Assembly: GCA_002104935.1 (NCBI GenBank)
Contig: MCGT01000032.1
Span: 62,001 to 126,000 of the forward strand
Reading direction: 5' to 3'
Length of the DNA: 64,000 nt
From: Hesseltinella vesiculosa
Taxonomy: Eukaryota; Mucoromycota; Mucoromycetes; Mucorales; Cunninghamellaceae
In this document: positions 20,298 to 30,356 of the stretch, piece by piece
Position numbering within the stretch: the stretch's first letter is position 1
Layout of the letters: every line of letters begins with the position of its first letter
Position numbers and translations under genes: made by a program
The notes under the pieces: model-generated
Databases searched by the model: none
Told to the model about the DNA's origin: nothing
Seen by the model: only the letters and a program-made list of their open reading frames with translations

Positions 20298-20974
20298 TAA
20301 AAGCAAGATTACGGTATCATTCGATGAGAAGGATATTCATACATTGAGAAGGATATTCAAACATTGGAAAGGAATTGGTTTTCCAGCAAAAAAAAAGGGC
20401 AACGTTTTAGCTGGATATTAAAAAAATCCAATCAAACTGATTGAAAGTGGTTGGAAATATTTACCGATAGCTTTGGGGTCTTCGGTGCTATTTTCGCTCG
20501 CAATATAGCAAATCGGTATGATTCACGATGGTATGATTCATGATTTGTAGTATGATGGAGAATTTTAATGTTTGTCCATTAGCCAGCAAATACTGCTAAA
20601 AAGTAGCCAAATTAGGCAGGTGCTCCGGGCCCCTGTTCACTGATCTCTAAATTCAGCACATGGAAGCTGCTGCTGAGATTCCCATCGATCTATTTGTAAT
20701 GATGACAGCATAGCTTTGCTGAATGCTTGTATACAAAAGATATTTTCAATTTGACTTTGTACCTTTTACGATTAGAAACTTCAATAGCCAATATATCTTT
20801 ACTTCGCCTGGATCCTATCAAGGGCAAACATTGACAGTCTAAGAACAGCACAAATACAAGTTCCACTAAAATATGCACATTCAAACAAATGCAATTTGTG
20901 CTGCTCAAATAATTTTCTAACGTATAAATGGACACATTTCAGGATTCTTTTCACCAGAGTATTCATCAGCAAAT
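20298..20974. other. Repeated intergenic segment between WSC-like copies 1 and 2
   Basis: Nearly the same sequence recurs at 21854-22503, so it is part of the tandem duplication unit. It carries the 3' flank (a direct repeat GAGAAGGATATTCA-ACATTG near 20326-20366) and the promoter of the next copy. Confidence 0.7.
20933..20939 (+). promoter_or_regulatory. Candidate TATA box, WSC-like gene 2
   Basis: TATAAAT in GTATAAATGG, 36 bp before the ATG at 20975; the same sequence precedes copy 3. Confidence 0.5.
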
Positions 20975-21853
20975 ATGAAAATTACAGGAGTAGCTTGGCT
21001 ATTTATCTTATGGCAACAATCCCTGTTTTTGGGGGCATTAGCTGCCGACGACTGTGCTTCCACAGTAAGCGTAACTACCGCTTATACTACAGAAATTGCC
21101 ACTGAAGCAAACTCCCAAGTTGTCGCCACTGCCACAGCAACCGATTACCAGCAAACAGTAAGCGTGCTGACAACCAACATTGTGCACGCCGCCGGCAATG
21201 ACCAGACAACTACCACAGTGATCGTATCCCCAACGGTCGTCGCTACTGTTACGGCTCAAACAGCAACGGTCACATCATATGACACCGCAACTGTGTTGAC
21301 GGCATCCACTCAGGCTACCTCCACAGACCTACAAACATCTAGCACAGTCGCCGTGTCAACATTGATGACAACTATCACCAGCGACTTGGCCACAACTACC
21401 GATGTGATCACCGAAACTGCCACCACTGTTCACATGACTTTGTCGTACACGTTAGACTACATACCTACCACTGTCACAGTGAATCAAACCAGCTGTTCTC
21501 TCGTGCTAACTCGGTTCTTCTGCCGTGGCATTACCAATGACACCAATAGCTATGCTTTGGAGTTTGTTGAAGGATATACAGATTTAGATCAATGTGCCAT
21601 GTACTGCATTGGAAAATACAACTCTAGATACCCCGGTGTATGGTCAATGGTGCAGACCACCCTCTCAGGGAATAAGCTCAAATGCGAATGCATGTGGAAT
21701 ACATACGGGACCCTACCTCCAGCAAACGCCCCTTGCATCCAGAATCCTTATGGTTCTGGTATGGCTGGGCAGGAAACTAACCAAGGCTGGACCCAAGGGA
21801 CAACGGGAGGTTCCATGTGGGGAGCCTTTGGTAACACCACTGGAAGTTGTTAA
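20975..21853 (+). CDS. Secreted Thr-rich, Cys-rich cell-surface protein (WSC-like), copy 2
   Basis: 292 residues, almost identical to copy 1. In the protein I see only Ser to Thr in the LxRFFC segment and Asn to Ser in the DTNxYAL segment. Signal peptide, Thr-rich stalk and Cys-rich domain are all intact. The 3' flank matches copy 1 for several hundred bases, which indicates a recent tandem duplication with a period of about 1,556 bp. Confidence 0.8.
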   Translation: MKITGVAWLFILWQQSLFLGALAADDCASTVSVTTAYTTEIATEANSQVVATATATDYQQTVSVLTTNIVHAAGNDQTTTTVIVSPTVVATVTAQTATVTSYDTATVLTASTQATSTDLQTSSTVAVSTLMTTITSDLATTTDVITETATTVHMTLSYTLDYIPTTVTVNQTSCSLVLTRFFCRGITNDTNSYALEFVEGYTDLDQCAMYCIGKYNSRYPGVWSMVQTTLSGNKLKCECMWNTYGTLPPANAPCIQNPYGSGMAGQETNQGWTQGTTGGSMWGAFGNTTGSC

Positions 21854-22503
21854 TAAAAGCAAGATTACGGTATCATTCGATGAGAAGGATATTCATACAT
21901 TGAGAAGGATATTCAAACATTGGAAAGGAATTGGTTTTCCAGCAAAAAAAAAGGGCAACGTTTTAGCTGGATATTAAAAAAATCCAATCAAACTGATTGA
22001 AAGTGGTTGGAAATATTTACCGATAGCTTTGGGGTCTTCGGTGCTATTTTCGCTCACAATATAGAAAATCTGTATGACTGGTATGATTCACGATTAGTAG
22101 TATGATGGAAAATTTAATGTATGTCCATTAGCCAGCAAATACTGCTAAAAAGTAGCCAAATTAGGCAGGTGCTCTGGGGCCCCTGTTCACTGATCTCTAA
22201 ATTCAGCACATGGAAGCTGCTGCTGAGATTCCCATCGATCTATTTGTAATGATGACAGCATAGCTTTGCTGAATGCTTGTATACAAAAGATATTTTCAAT
22301 TTGACTTTGTACCTTTTACGATTAGTAACTTCAGTTGCCAATATATCTTTACTTCGCCTGGATCCTATCAAAACATTAACAGTTAAATAACAGTACAAAT
22401 ACAAGTTCCACTAAAATATGTACATTCAAACAAATGCGATTTGTGCTACCGTATAAATGGACACATTTCAGGATTCTTTTCACCAGAGTATTCATCAGCA
22501 AAT
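21854..22503. other. Repeated intergenic segment between WSC-like copies 2 and 3
   Basis: Close copy of 20298-20974 with small indels (for example around 22060-22100 and 22370-22450). It ends in the copy-3 promoter. Confidence 0.7.
22452..22458 (+). promoter_or_regulatory. Candidate TATA box, WSC-like gene 3
   Basis: TATAAAT, about 46 bp before the ATG at 22504. Confidence 0.5.
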
Positions 22504-23385
22504 ATGAAAATTACAGGAGTAGCTTGGCTATTTATCTTATGGCAACAATCCCTGTTTTTGGGGGCATTAGCTGCCGACGACTGTGCTTCCACAGTCAGTG
22601 TAACTACCGCTTATACCACAGAAATTGCCACTGAAGCAAACTCCCAAGTTGTCGCCACTGCCGCAGCAACCGATTACCAGCAAACAGTAAGCGTGCTGAC
22701 AACCAACATTGTGCACGCCGCCGACAATGACCAGACAACTACCACAGTGATCGTATCCCCAACGGTCGTCGCTACTGTTACGGCTGAAACAGCAACGGTC
22801 ACATCATATGACACCGCAACTGTGTTGACGGCATCCACTCAGGCTACCTCCACAGACCTACAAACATCTAGCACAGTCGCCGTGTCAACGTTGACGACAA
22901 CTATCAGCAGCGACCTGGCCACAACTACTGACGTGATCACCGAAACTGCCACTTCTGTTCATATGACTTTGTCGTACACGTTACAATACATGCCTACCAC
23001 TATGACGGTGAATCAATCCAGCTGTTCTATCGTTCTATCTCGGTTCTTCTGTCGTGGTATTACGAACGATACCAATAGTTATACTTTAGAATTTAAAGAA
23101 GGATTTCAAGATTTGGATGCATGTGCCAGGTATTGCATTGGAAAATACGGTTCTACATATCCCAGCGGTGTATGGTCAATGGTGCAAACCACGAACACTG
23201 GGAACTTGCTCAAATGCGAATGTGCACGTAATACGTACGCAACAAAACCTCCAGCAGACGCACCTTGCATCCAGAATCCCTACGGTGATGGGATGGCTGG
23301 GCAAGAACGAGTCCAAGGCTGGACCACAGGTACAACTGGTGGTTCCGTGTGGGGAGCCTTTGGCAACAGCACTGGAAATTGTTAA
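22504..23385 (+). CDS. Secreted Thr-rich, Cys-rich cell-surface protein (WSC-like), copy 3 (mosaic)
   Basis: 293 residues with the same architecture as copies 1 and 2. The first half (signal peptide and Thr-rich stalk) is nearly identical to them. From about 22,880 on, and sharply after 22,980, differences accumulate at both silent and replacement sites: YTLQYMPTTMTVNQ, LEFKEGFQDLDACARYC, KYGSTYPSGVWS, ECARNTYATKPP, GNSTGNC. The cysteine pattern is kept, so the domain is still under constraint. This looks like an older paralogue whose 5' half was homogenised with its neighbours. Start chosen at the shared MKITG; an upstream in-frame ATG at 22441 lies before the TATA box. Confidence 0.8.
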   Translation: MKITGVAWLFILWQQSLFLGALAADDCASTVSVTTAYTTEIATEANSQVVATAAATDYQQTVSVLTTNIVHAADNDQTTTTVIVSPTVVATVTAETATVTSYDTATVLTASTQATSTDLQTSSTVAVSTLTTTISSDLATTTDVITETATSVHMTLSYTLQYMPTTMTVNQSSCSIVLSRFFCRGITNDTNSYTLEFKEGFQDLDACARYCIGKYGSTYPSGVWSMVQTTNTGNLLKCECARNTYATKPPADAPCIQNPYGDGMAGQERVQGWTTGTTGGSVWGAFGNSTGNC

Positions 23386-23624
23386 ATAATAAAAGCAAGA
23401 ATGCTGGATCATTTAACGAGTATTAATATTTTTCATACATGGCAAAGGAACAGGTATCCTGGCGAAGGTAGCGTTTCAGTTAGGCTTAAATCGAGTCCAA
23501 GCGAAACTGACCGGAAAATGGCAGGGTATTTTTGGGGGGTCCAGTGCTATTATCACCGAAAAGCTTTAGTCTAATTTGGCAGAAGATTGCGGGGGGGGGT
23601 CCCCAAAGGAAAATGGCCCATATC

Positions 23625-24275
23625 AGTTGCCTGGGGGACAGACCCCTAGCGAAAATGGCCGATTTTTTATTTTTTTAGCTGGAGAATCGGGCGTGTCAAA
23701 TCGAAACTGAATAAAAGTTGGCTGGGCGACCTTCACCAATCGACCTGGTTTTTTAACTATCACTATCATTCAAGCATTTGCATATTTGCACAAAATTTCA
23801 TGTTGATTTAATGGCTCAAAGATAATGTGCAGCGAATGCTTTTTTTTTCAAAATGAAAAAAAAAACGGATTACCATATTTAGCCACCGCACTGATTCCTA
23901 GCTGGGCAGGTGTCCAACTTTCTCCAAAGCAATCCAAATATGTATCATCAGCCTCGAATAGATGAATAAATATGGTTGGTACGTTTATCATGTTGCACTT
24001 GATGATGGTAACTTCAGACACTGAATACCAATTACTTTGGGTGAACCGAAACGCACTGTGCGGAGGCTGAATATGACAATCCGATTTATTTTTCAAAATG
24101 AAAAAAAAAAAAAGCAATCGCTGCACAGCATCTTTTAGTGATCCAATCAACCTGAAATTTTGTGAAAATATGCAGATGCATGATTGATAGTGATACTAAA
24201 AAACCGGGTCGATTGGTGAAGGTAGCCCAGCCTACTTTGATCAATTTCATTTTGATATCTCAGAGGGGTCACATC
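23625..24275. mobile_element. Fold-back element, copy B (diverged)
   Basis: Left arm about 23640-23900 and right arm about 24060-24260 in opposite orientation. Both match the arms of copy A: AGCTGGAGAATCGG, the TTGGCTGGGCGACCTTCACC segment, and CAAGCATTTGCATATT in the left arm with complements in the right. The unique centre (about 23890-24030) corresponds to the copy A centre but in the opposite orientation. It lies directly downstream of the third WSC-like gene. No transposase. Confidence 0.7.
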
Positions 24276-24999
24276 AGGCAACTGAGCTAAAACCACAATG
24301 AGAAGCTGCTCTAAATAAACTCACGGCAGTATCGGTGGGGAAGGGTAGGTTGACAACGATGTGGTAGCTGGTAACGTAATGTCTTGTAGAAAGTGTCATG
24401 CTAAGTGGATTAAAATTGACTGGCCATTGTGCCCAAGTGGGTATGTGAACGATGGGATCCCGCATTTGTCGGCCACTAAGCTGCGCAAAGGGCTTCTTGG
24501 ACTTCATCTGTGATCTACATTTCAAAAGTAAAGACGTTCTTCCACTGCGTTAGCTGAAAAAAAATGGAGTATATATGAGTTTTCATGAGCAACCCTAACC
24601 ATTTTTTATACGATAAAATTGATGAGGTGTATCATTAGAACGCTCTACTAATACAGTATTTTGACATTTTTCGCTAATTAATACAATCTGGGCATCTGAT
24701 CGCGTTGTGTGGATTTTTAAATAAACTAGGCCCAGAGATATGGAACATGATTACGACCTCAATTACCTTCCGGACATTTAATCTCTTTGTGGGAATTTTG
24801 AAATAAGCGAGGCACTTCAGAGAATTCCCAAACATGTGGGACAAGGCTTGAATATATAAAAAAAAATTGGGGTTAGAGTGGTGCTTTTGTTGTTTTTTTA
24901 TCAAGCTTTCTACACTTTTCAATCACTTCTTGAGAAGTTATGGTATTTTGGGGTGAATTTATTTAGAGAAGTTTTGTACTGTGATGTTAGCTCAGTTGA

Positions 25000-25110
25000 G
25001 TGGAGGCCCCAGACGAAAATGGCCAATTATTCTTTTTTTGGTTGGGGAATCAAAATTTCAAATCGCCAAACACTCAAAACTGCCGTGCAGCGATTGCCTT
25101 TTTTGAAAAA
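25000..25110. repeat. Fold-back arm relic
   Basis: The order 'CGAAAATGGCC..TTTTTTTGGTTGGGGAATC', then a TCAAA-CGCC segment, then GTGCAGCGATTGC, reproduces arm landmarks of copies A and B in degenerate form. Confidence 0.5.
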
Positions 25111-25484
25111 ATTGGACTAATGCAAGTGCGCGGGCGTTTAATTATTCAACTGGCTTCTCCAGGAATCGAACGCAGGCAGCAGGCATGTTTTTGGGCAAAT
25201 GTAACTCACCTGGAAGCAACAGTTGACACTCAGGAGCTTAACGATATGCAGCTTACATCATACACAAGTGCCATGCAAAATTTGGTGACGATCAGAGCAG
25301 AATTTATTTTTGGCGCACATTAGGCTCCCTATGTTTTCATTGAAAAATGGCCAGGGGACCCTCAGGGTTTTTGAAAAATCAAAAGACCATCATAAATCTG
25401 CTTTGAACGGATGGATCCCGTTCATTTTTTGTGTGAATACCAACAATAGTATCACCTAATGATACTGCAAAGATCATGCTGATT

Positions 25485-25575
25485 GAGCATGGTTGCCCAG
25501 CCAAAGTTTGAAGAATCAATATTCCCAATCTCCGCTCCCCCCGCTTAAAAAACGTCGAAAACGAGACAAACCAGG
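25485..25575. repeat. Fold-back arm relic, opposite orientation
   Basis: GGTTGCCCAGCCAAAGTTTG followed by a CCCCCCGCTTAAAAAACG segment matches the reverse orientation of the arm (complement of the GCGGGGG-GGCTGGGC block). Confidence 0.45.
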
Positions 25576-26559
25576 AAAAAGCATTTTACAGCCAAAAAAA
25601 GTCAAGCCAAAATCGACCTCCACCGATCAGCGTCAAATTTAGTATGGAGGTAATAAATGATGAGGAATGATAATGGCTAAAATCTTGGACTTGATGGATC
25701 ACGATCAAGGGAGTTCACAACTAGGCTTAGCGGCTGTAAAAAAAAATCAAAAGCGATCAATTCGCCATGGTATCCCGATCGCTCCTATCAAAAATCACCG
25801 ACATGATATTACTCCAAAGCCAATTCATTCGAAATCTATGCAGATGGCTATAAAATGAAAAAACAGCCTTTGTTAAATTTGCAGCTATTTAGGGCAGAGG
25901 AGCAAAGTGCTAAGAAGCTGGCAAACGCACACTAAAAGTGATTTCGCCTGCAATTCATATTGACGTGATATCTCACCATGTTTGATGCCTCGTGAACGTT
26001 CCAAAGGTTTCTATCAACTCTATCAGGTGATCTACATGCAATCTCAGCCATAGCGGTGAATGTGGAACCAAGATCAACAAAGAATAAGAAATGAGGCAAA
26101 AAACAAATCGTGCCTTGCTTTTCTGATGTAAGTAATGCCATATTGCTGCATTTACTTGATATAAGCTGTGATGACACAAGGCCATCCCAGGGCGTCAGTA
26201 TACAAATGGATCATATCTGTCATCTCCATATCTTTTGGCTGCCACGTTTATTTTGATGGATGAGAGCCTAAGTTTTCTGCAAAAAAGGGCTACAGCTGGC
26301 AAGGAAACATCCCAAGCAAAAAAAAAAAAAAAAAATCTAGCACCGACAATACCTGACTAACTTTTTTTCCGACAGCACCGTTCCTGACTGTATGTAATTA
26401 CTGCAATATATGCCAAATTTGACAGACACGCTTCTGATGGTGGGCAACGATCATATATTATAAAAAGAGCGAGGGATACACGAAAAAAGGTTTCCTAGTA
26501 ACCCTTGCTAGTGGGTGTGCTGTGATTAGAGCTCTCAACCTGGTCAACAGCTGACAGCA

Positions 26560-26735
26560 GCAGAGGGGGGCTTAGTCCACAGGCAAAGAAAGGAGATCAT
26601 CAGGGGGTGTGGGGAATGAGCATGGAAGAAAGAGATAAAGGAAAACGGGTCACAGGAAAGGGGGGATAGGAAAAAAGGGCCATTGAAAACAGGGTTGCAG
26701 AGAACAAGGGGTGACGGGAAAAAATCACATTATGC
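26560..26735 (+). other. Purine-rich, G-tract-rich stretch
   Basis: The plus strand is strongly purine-biased with many G runs (AGGGGGGC, CAGGGGGTGTGGGG, AAGGGGGGAT, AAGGGGTGACGGG). No coding or known-repeat meaning was recognised. Confidence 0.6.
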
Positions 26736-27810
26736 TCGGCAAATAAACAAAGAACGAGGATCTGTCACCAATAGAACAAAAAAGAGCTTGCTCAAAGACT
26801 TGGGACGATTTGTAGAAACACTCTCTGGTTCTGACCCCAAAATTTTAGAAAAACGCCATTAAAGTGTAAAAAGGCAAGGGTCACAAAAGTGTATTTTTCC
26901 CGTAATTTCGGTTACCTAGAGGAACATGATTGCTATTATGGTCTTATTGATCCCTTTCCCTTGAAGATATAGTTTTGAAAATGTGATTTTTTGCTGCGCT
27001 CGGTCGCGGCAAGGTTGGGAGCAATTTGCACCGACCATCCAGGAATCTGGGAGGGGGGAGTATCATGTAAGTTGGAACGTATACATACCTGGTCCTACCA
27101 GCGTAGCTGCTCGCATGCAATGCGTTCTACCGGAAATGACTGAGGGAAAAAAAATAGAAGAATTGAAGCTCCCAGGCTGAAAGAGGCACTCATAAACAAT
27201 GGCCCGCTCCTTTCCCCCCCAGAACTCTCACTTTCTTTACCCAAACTTCCAGCATGTAAAAAAAAGGCCACTCCGTCTTTGGAAGGCATGTAGGCATCAG
27301 CTGCACAACGGACGTGCCATGCATGATCCGCATTTTTCACCATTTTCATAACTTGCGAGAAATGCACATGCTTCGGCAGGAAAAGTCCAGACGACAGCCA
27401 TAGCTCAGATGGGTTGGAAGGTGAGATCGATGGGATAAAAAATAGGGTGACTAAATGCATAAGAGCGCTTTGGAGCAAGACGGACATTCCACAAGCGCTA
27501 AAAAATAGCAGGCTTTCAGGGCGACATCGAATAGGTTTGATCTCAGATTTTATTTTTTTTGTTTCAGAGACGGAGCACGTGACGCGTAGTCTGTCCAAGG
27601 TCTTGGAGAAACAATATCATGCCGACGGGCATTCTCCAATTTTTCCCCGTGAAAAACAATGCCCTCCACCCCTTTGGGGTTCCCCTAACTGTCCGAAAAG
27701 TTTGTATCGTAAAAAATGTTCAGTAAACATTTTAAAGGAAAGTAAGTTTCAGTTTCTTTCTTTCTTTCCTTTTATTTTTTATTTTCACTTCTTGTTACAC
27801 GTTATAAACA

Positions 27811-29556
27811 ATGACACGGTTGACAACTGCCATCTTAAGCTGGTGCTTCGCTACATCAGTCTTGGCCATGAATCCCATTGTAATCAAGGGTCAAAAGTTC
27901 TTTGATTCGGTCACTCAAGAACAGTTCTTTATTAAAGGGTAAAAGCAAAATAAGGATACTAAGTTTGTGTGTTATATCTAGCTTATTGACAACCATAACT
28001 TTCTTACCTTTTTGTTTTTTTACCTATTGCAACACTCCCCTAACCCCGCATTCCTTTTTTGGATAACCGATTTACTTCCGCGCTTCATTTTTTTTGTTTG
28101 TATTTTCCCCACTTCTACCTCGTTGGCTCTATTATTTTTGTTTGTTGTGGCGGCATGTAGGGTAGCTTATCAACCCAGATCCGATGGTAGAGAACAAGAG
28201 CTGATGGATCCATTGGCGGATGTCACAGCGTGCACGCGGGATGCTGCCTTGATGAAGCAACTGGGTGCCAATGTTGTGCGAGTCTACGAAGTCGATCCTC
28301 GCAACAACCACGATGCATGCATGAAAGTGTTTGCTGACAATGGTTTGTATCTCTTGTTGGATGTACCCACCCCCAACAAGTCCATCAACCGCAAGAGCCC
28401 TCTTTATGATGTCGAAATGTACAATTCTTACAAGGCCACCGTCGCTGCGTTTGCAAAGTATCCCCACCTGCTCGCTTTTGTTGCAGGGAATGAGGTCACC
28501 AACGACAAGACGAACACTCCCGCCTCACCCTTTGTCCGCGCCATCATTCGTGACATGAAGACCTTCCTGGCTAAGAACGGGGGCCGGGCTATTCCGGTCG
28601 GCTATGCCAGCAACGACGATCAGTTTATCCGTGACGACATCAAGGACTACTTTGTGTGCGGAGACGAGGACAGCCAGGCTGATTTCTTTGGTGTTAACTT
28701 GTACGAATGGTGTGGTGGCTCCAGCTTTGAACGCTCTGGCTACTCAGAACGCACCAAGGAATTCGAAGGCTATGGCAAACCAGTGTTCTTGTCCGAATAC
28801 GGCTGCAACTTGGTGCGCCCCCGTGAATTCAGCGAAGTCCAGGCTGTCTACAGCGACCAGATGACCTCCGTTTGGTCCGGTGGTGTGGTGTACGAATGGT
28901 CGCAAGAAAACAACGAATACGGTCTGGTCAAGATCCGCAACGCCGTCGCCGAGCCCCTAGACGATTTCAAGAACCTCAAAAAAGTCCTCACCTCCGCCAA
29001 GCCTAAGGGTGTCAAAATGGACAAGTACCAGCCTGTGGCCAAGACCACCAAGTGCCCCGTCACATCTGAACACTGGAAGGCCTCGGATAAGCTTCCACCC
29101 ACCCCCAACGAGAATGCCTGTGTGTGTATGATGGAGAACCTGAGCTGCATGGCTTCCGAAGCCGTGCACCAATCCACCACCAATTCCACCATCGGTGGCC
29201 AGCTTGACATGATGTGTGGCTTGACTTCCTGTGATGACATTGCTGCCGATGGTGCCAACGGTTTCTACGGCAAGTACTCTGGCTGCACGCCCGAACAAAA
29301 GCTCAGCTGGCTCTACAACGAATACGCCAAGGTCCAGTCCAGCCAAACCCGTGCCTGTGACTTCAATGGCTATGCTGGCGTCGTTACTCCCAAGCGAAGT
29401 GATCTGGCCACCTGTGCTGCCTTGGAGCCCAACTTCAGCGGCCCTTCACTCATGACTGACAATCAATCCTACCAATTCACCGGAGATTCTTCCTTGACCA
29501 AGCCTTCTGCTCTTCTCCTTGCTTCAGCTGCTCTCTTCTGGACAGTGTTCGCCTAA
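27811..29556 (+). CDS. GH72 beta-1,3-glucanosyltransferase with CBM43 (GAS/GEL family), GPI-anchored
   Basis: Two exons (27811-27938, 28161-29556) give 507 residues. A signal peptide (MTRLTTAILSWCFATSVLA) leads into NPIVIKGQKFFDS, a GH72 hallmark. Catalytic acid/base Glu is in AGNEVTND and the nucleophile Glu in FLSEYGCN. A Cys-rich X8/CBM43 module (about 345-460: CPVTSEHW, CVCMMENLSC, MMCGLTSC, YSGCTPEQKLSW, ACDFNGYA) follows. The C-terminus is a small-residue region plus a hydrophobic tail (SALLLASAALFWTVFA), a GPI-anchor signal. The enzyme cuts and rejoins beta-1,3-glucan chains at the plasma membrane/wall. It corresponds to the Gas1/Gas2 subgroup that carries the CBM. It sits beside the island of secreted Thr-rich genes. 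Confidence 0.95.
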
Positions 29557-30356
29557 TGATTTTTTTTAAAAAAAACTTTGTTAATTTCAGCTCTTACTTT
29601 TATGTCATTTTTACTTGTGCTAAGTCAATGTTTTTCTCTTCAATAAAAAACAAAAAACTCATTCGCATTCTGATGTCCCACAAGTACAGAGGAGCACTCG
29701 ACTCATTGGCACCCGACAGTGGCGCCGTCGTAATTTCTCTTTTTTCTTTATTGATCCTTCCTTTGGAAGAACAACACATGATGATACTTCCGGCTAAAAA
29801 CGAACAAACTCTCGTTTCTCTCGGGAAATGGAGGGATGACGTCTCGCGCCTGGCCACCAACCTTGTTACATGAAGGCGCGCTTGGGAAGATCTGACCCTA
29901 CTCTTTTTTTTTTTTTTGAATGATGGAATGAAAAACGGTACTGGATTAAGAGAGGCTTGGTGGCTTAATCTTTTTCATGGCTTTCTTCAATGTGACCATG
30001 GCACCTCCAGGCCAGTTGAAAGTGCCGTTTGATTGAAAGCAGTAGCGACTGCATTGTTACCTGTTTCTTTCTTCTCCTTTGTACACCTTGGACTAGCCTA
30101 TAGTAAAGTTTTGCAAAATCCTTTTTCTGTTCAGAAACGTTTAGGGAACAATGAGCCCTTGACAATGAGTGTTGTCAATGTTATTCAAAGGATAAGGCGA
30201 AGGGCCAGAAGTGCCTTGCCTCAGTCTCACCCCGCCAGCTATTTTTAAGGCTGACCAAAAGAGAGAAAAAAAACGGTGTTTTCTTTCTTTGCGCTTTTTT
30301 CATTGTTTGAACCCGTTTAATTTGACATTTGCAATCCTCTTGTTACGTACCACAAA
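29557..30356. other. Intergenic region, GH72 gene to MAD1
   Basis: Contains an AATAAA at about 29642, a T-run at about 29906-29918, and the MAD1 promoter. Short frames here have no family resemblance. Confidence 0.5.

Larger units (their letters stand above)
19419..23385 (+). repeat. Tandem triplication of the WSC-like gene unit
   Basis: Three direct copies with starts at 19419, 20975 and 22504 (spacings 1,556 and 1,529 bp), including the intergenic DNA between them. Copies 1 and 2 are almost identical; copy 3 is a mosaic. Confidence 0.9.
24276..27810. other. Gene-poor 3.5 kb with element relics
   Basis: No gene recognised. The frame at 24274-24525 (minus) and the one at 27095-27598 (minus) have ordinary composition but no family motif; either could be a decayed gene. 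Fold-back relics lie at about 25000-25110 and 25490-25570. A diverged direct duplication of about 50 bp occurs near 24,700-24,850. A purine-rich stretch spans about 26,560-26,735. The right end is the promoter and leader of the GH72 gene, including a TTTC-rich tract before its ATG. Confidence 0.45.

Noticed and set aside
27095..27598. 167-codon minus frame upstream of the GH72 gene
   Set aside because: No recognisable domain and no conserved start context. Kept only as a mention in the spacer description.
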